The translations under genes were made by a program, and so were the position numbers. A stretch of 64,000 bases of DNA from a virus, in the IMG/VR virus record IMGVR_UViG_3300007639_000002, positions 1-64,000 of that record; one strand, written 5' to 3'. The notes below the pieces were generated by a model. That model did no database searches. It saw only the letters and a list, made by a program, of their open reading frames with translations, and had not been told where the DNA came from. Shown one piece after another: positions 63,024 through 64,000 of this stretch. Each line of letters begins with the position of its first letter. Positions within the stretch are counted from its first letter, which is position 1.

Positions 63024-64000
63024 TCATGTTTCTTCTGAGAGGTCAATGATCTCCGCATACATAGCGTTGGTAGCATCAGGACCCATTCCACCGCCGGGAA
63101 GCATTCGTGCCTGTTCTCCTGCCTTGTTGCCAAAGAGTCGGGAGAGTACTCCCGAACTACCACGTGCCTCTACCTCAAAACGAACGGTGTCACGGGTATC
63201 GGAAATGTTCTTGAACTTGTCTACAAGGTTAAACAGTCTGTCCATCTCTTGTGACAGGGCGGGGTCAAGACCTTGCCCCTCTAGTTCTTCAGCGAACCTA
63301 GCGAACATCACACGACCTACTTGCATCTCCATAATGGCTCGCATCGCAGCCTGAAGTTGGTCTTTTGTGCGGATCTCAATGGGCAAAGAAAACGCACACT
63401 CAGAATGTTCCTTAAAACTGGGGCAACGTGAGGAGAGATAGCAACTATCACACTGCCTTAAAGGGTTCGCATTGTACTTAATTACAGGGGTAGATTCAGG
63501 GGCAATTTCAATAGATTCCCCTTCATTATCATAGGTTTGGCTACCTATAGACACCACGTTTTCAATGCCCATAACTGGTAGCAATAGACGTTCACTCTCG
63601 TGCCGCTTCTCAGGGGCATTGATAGCAATAGATGACCCCCTCTGTGCCACGTTTGGCAAAGTAGGGTTAGGGGGGGAGATAGCAACTATGTCCCCTGTTT
63701 TAGGGTCAATAAACTCATGCTCATCATCATCACTTACAGGGTCATAGCCCCCAAAAGTTCGGGTCTCCCACTGCTTCCAAGACTCAACTGCTAACGCACC
63801 AACTACGGCAACTTCATCCTCAATCACGGCATCGTAGTCAATACCCAAGCGCATGATGTCGGCACGGTGCTTACGACGAGCAGAGTCTTTTTGCTGTGCA
63901 GGATATCTTCTTAGTCCGTGCCCATCCCACACCTGTGTCTCGCCATAACGCAATACACTCGTCCACGAGACCACGACTACAGACTCCCAAGGGATGCCCT
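63024..64000 (-). CDS. Unknown protein with Cys cluster (5' end outside window)
   Basis: The frame is open to the window edge, so the N-terminus is missing. The visible 325 residues include WDGHGLRRYPAQQKDSARRKHRADIM, an acidic middle, a cysteine cluster (QCDSCYLSSRCPSFKEHSEC), and MQVGRVMFARFAEELEGQGLDPALSQEMDRLFNLVDKFK. The cluster probably binds zinc or an iron-sulfur centre. The long helical end would suit a DNA- or protein-binding role. I do not recognise the family. Confidence 0.45.
   Translation of the reverse strand, partial: GIPWESVVVVSWTSVLRYGETQVWDGHGLRRYPAQQKDSARRKHRADIMRLGIDYDAVIEDEVAVVGALAVESWKQWETRTFGGYDPVSDDDEHEFIDPKTGDIVAISPPNPTLPNVAQRGSSIAINAPEKRHESERLLLPVMGIENVVSIGSQTYDNEGESIEIAPESTPVIKYNANPLRQCDSCYLSSRCPSFKEHSECAFSLPIEIRTKDQLQAAMRAIMEMQVGRVMFARFAEELEGQGLDPALSQEMDRLFNLVDKFKNISDTRDTVRFEVEARGSSGVLSRLFGNKAGEQARMLPGGGMGPDATNAMYAEIIDLSEET

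Overview
The window is a 64 kb piece of a tailed-phage genome of the contractile-tail (myovirus) type. The host is most likely an actinobacterium. The evidence is two WhiB-family regulators (59065-59412 and 61418-61834), -10 elements of the TANNNT type placed exactly so that transcripts begin at the start codon (leaderless mRNAs, common in Actinobacteria), and a secreted protein with long Thr-rich linkers of a kind I associate with aquatic Acidimicrobiia. No rRNA, tRNA, integrase or CRISPR array was recognised. Gene order and overlaps (ATGA, TAATG) are typical of a lytic phage.

Layout. (1) 1-36.3 kb, all on the minus strand: the virion and lysis module. Read in transcription order (right to left) it holds a Thr-rich secreted protein, tail-fibre and collagen-like genes, a metabolic insert (2OG-Fe(II) oxygenase, flavin-dependent halogenase and companions), glycosyltransferase, M15 endolysin, KTSC protein, terminase large subunit, GP88-like protein, small membrane (holin-like) proteins, metallophosphoesterase, a proteasome/HslV-like Ntn hydrolase, portal, scaffold, major capsid protein, head-tail connectors, sheath, tube, a gp26-like tail assembly protein with a probable frameshift extension, a tape-measure-like protein carrying M15 peptidase and lytic transglycosylase domains, and a partial baseplate gene. 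(2) 36.4-45 kb, minus strand: accessory genes, including small zinc-ribbon proteins, a HicA-like protein, a methyltransferase, a phytanoyl-CoA-dioxygenase-like enzyme, ADP-ribosyltransferase-like proteins, a zincin and a ParB/Srx-like protein. Many of these start 6-7 nt after a TANNNT box. (3) 45-56 kb, minus strand: about 40 small, mostly acidic genes, many preceded by the same about 37-bp promoter block (consensus CTAGGAWTCGTGACY, 16 nt, TARRKT, 6 nt, A). In most copies the +1 A is the A of ATG, and the next codons are often ACA ACA ACA/ACG (Met-Thr-Thr-Thr). (4) 56-59.4 kb, plus strand: a divergent module with a SNF2-type helicase, a DUF932 protein and WhiB, driven by two more copies of the block. 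(5) 59.4-64 kb, minus strand: glycosyltransferase, secreted lysozyme-like protein, second WhiB, DUF6378 protein, HAD phosphatase and a gene cut by the window edge.

The most unusual content is the 33-copy promoter array with leaderless starts, including copies that drive no recognisable protein but do drive hairpin RNAs, and three perfect parS-like palindromes (TGTTCCACGTGGAACA) beside a ParB/Srx-domain gene. The working picture is that region 3 is an early host-takeover and anti-defence island (it includes a short ArdA-like antirestriction protein) whose genes are fired in parallel from one promoter type. Regions 1-2 would then supply the virion, lysis and surface-modifying functions. Functional statements rest on motif recognition by eye; nothing was searched or computed.
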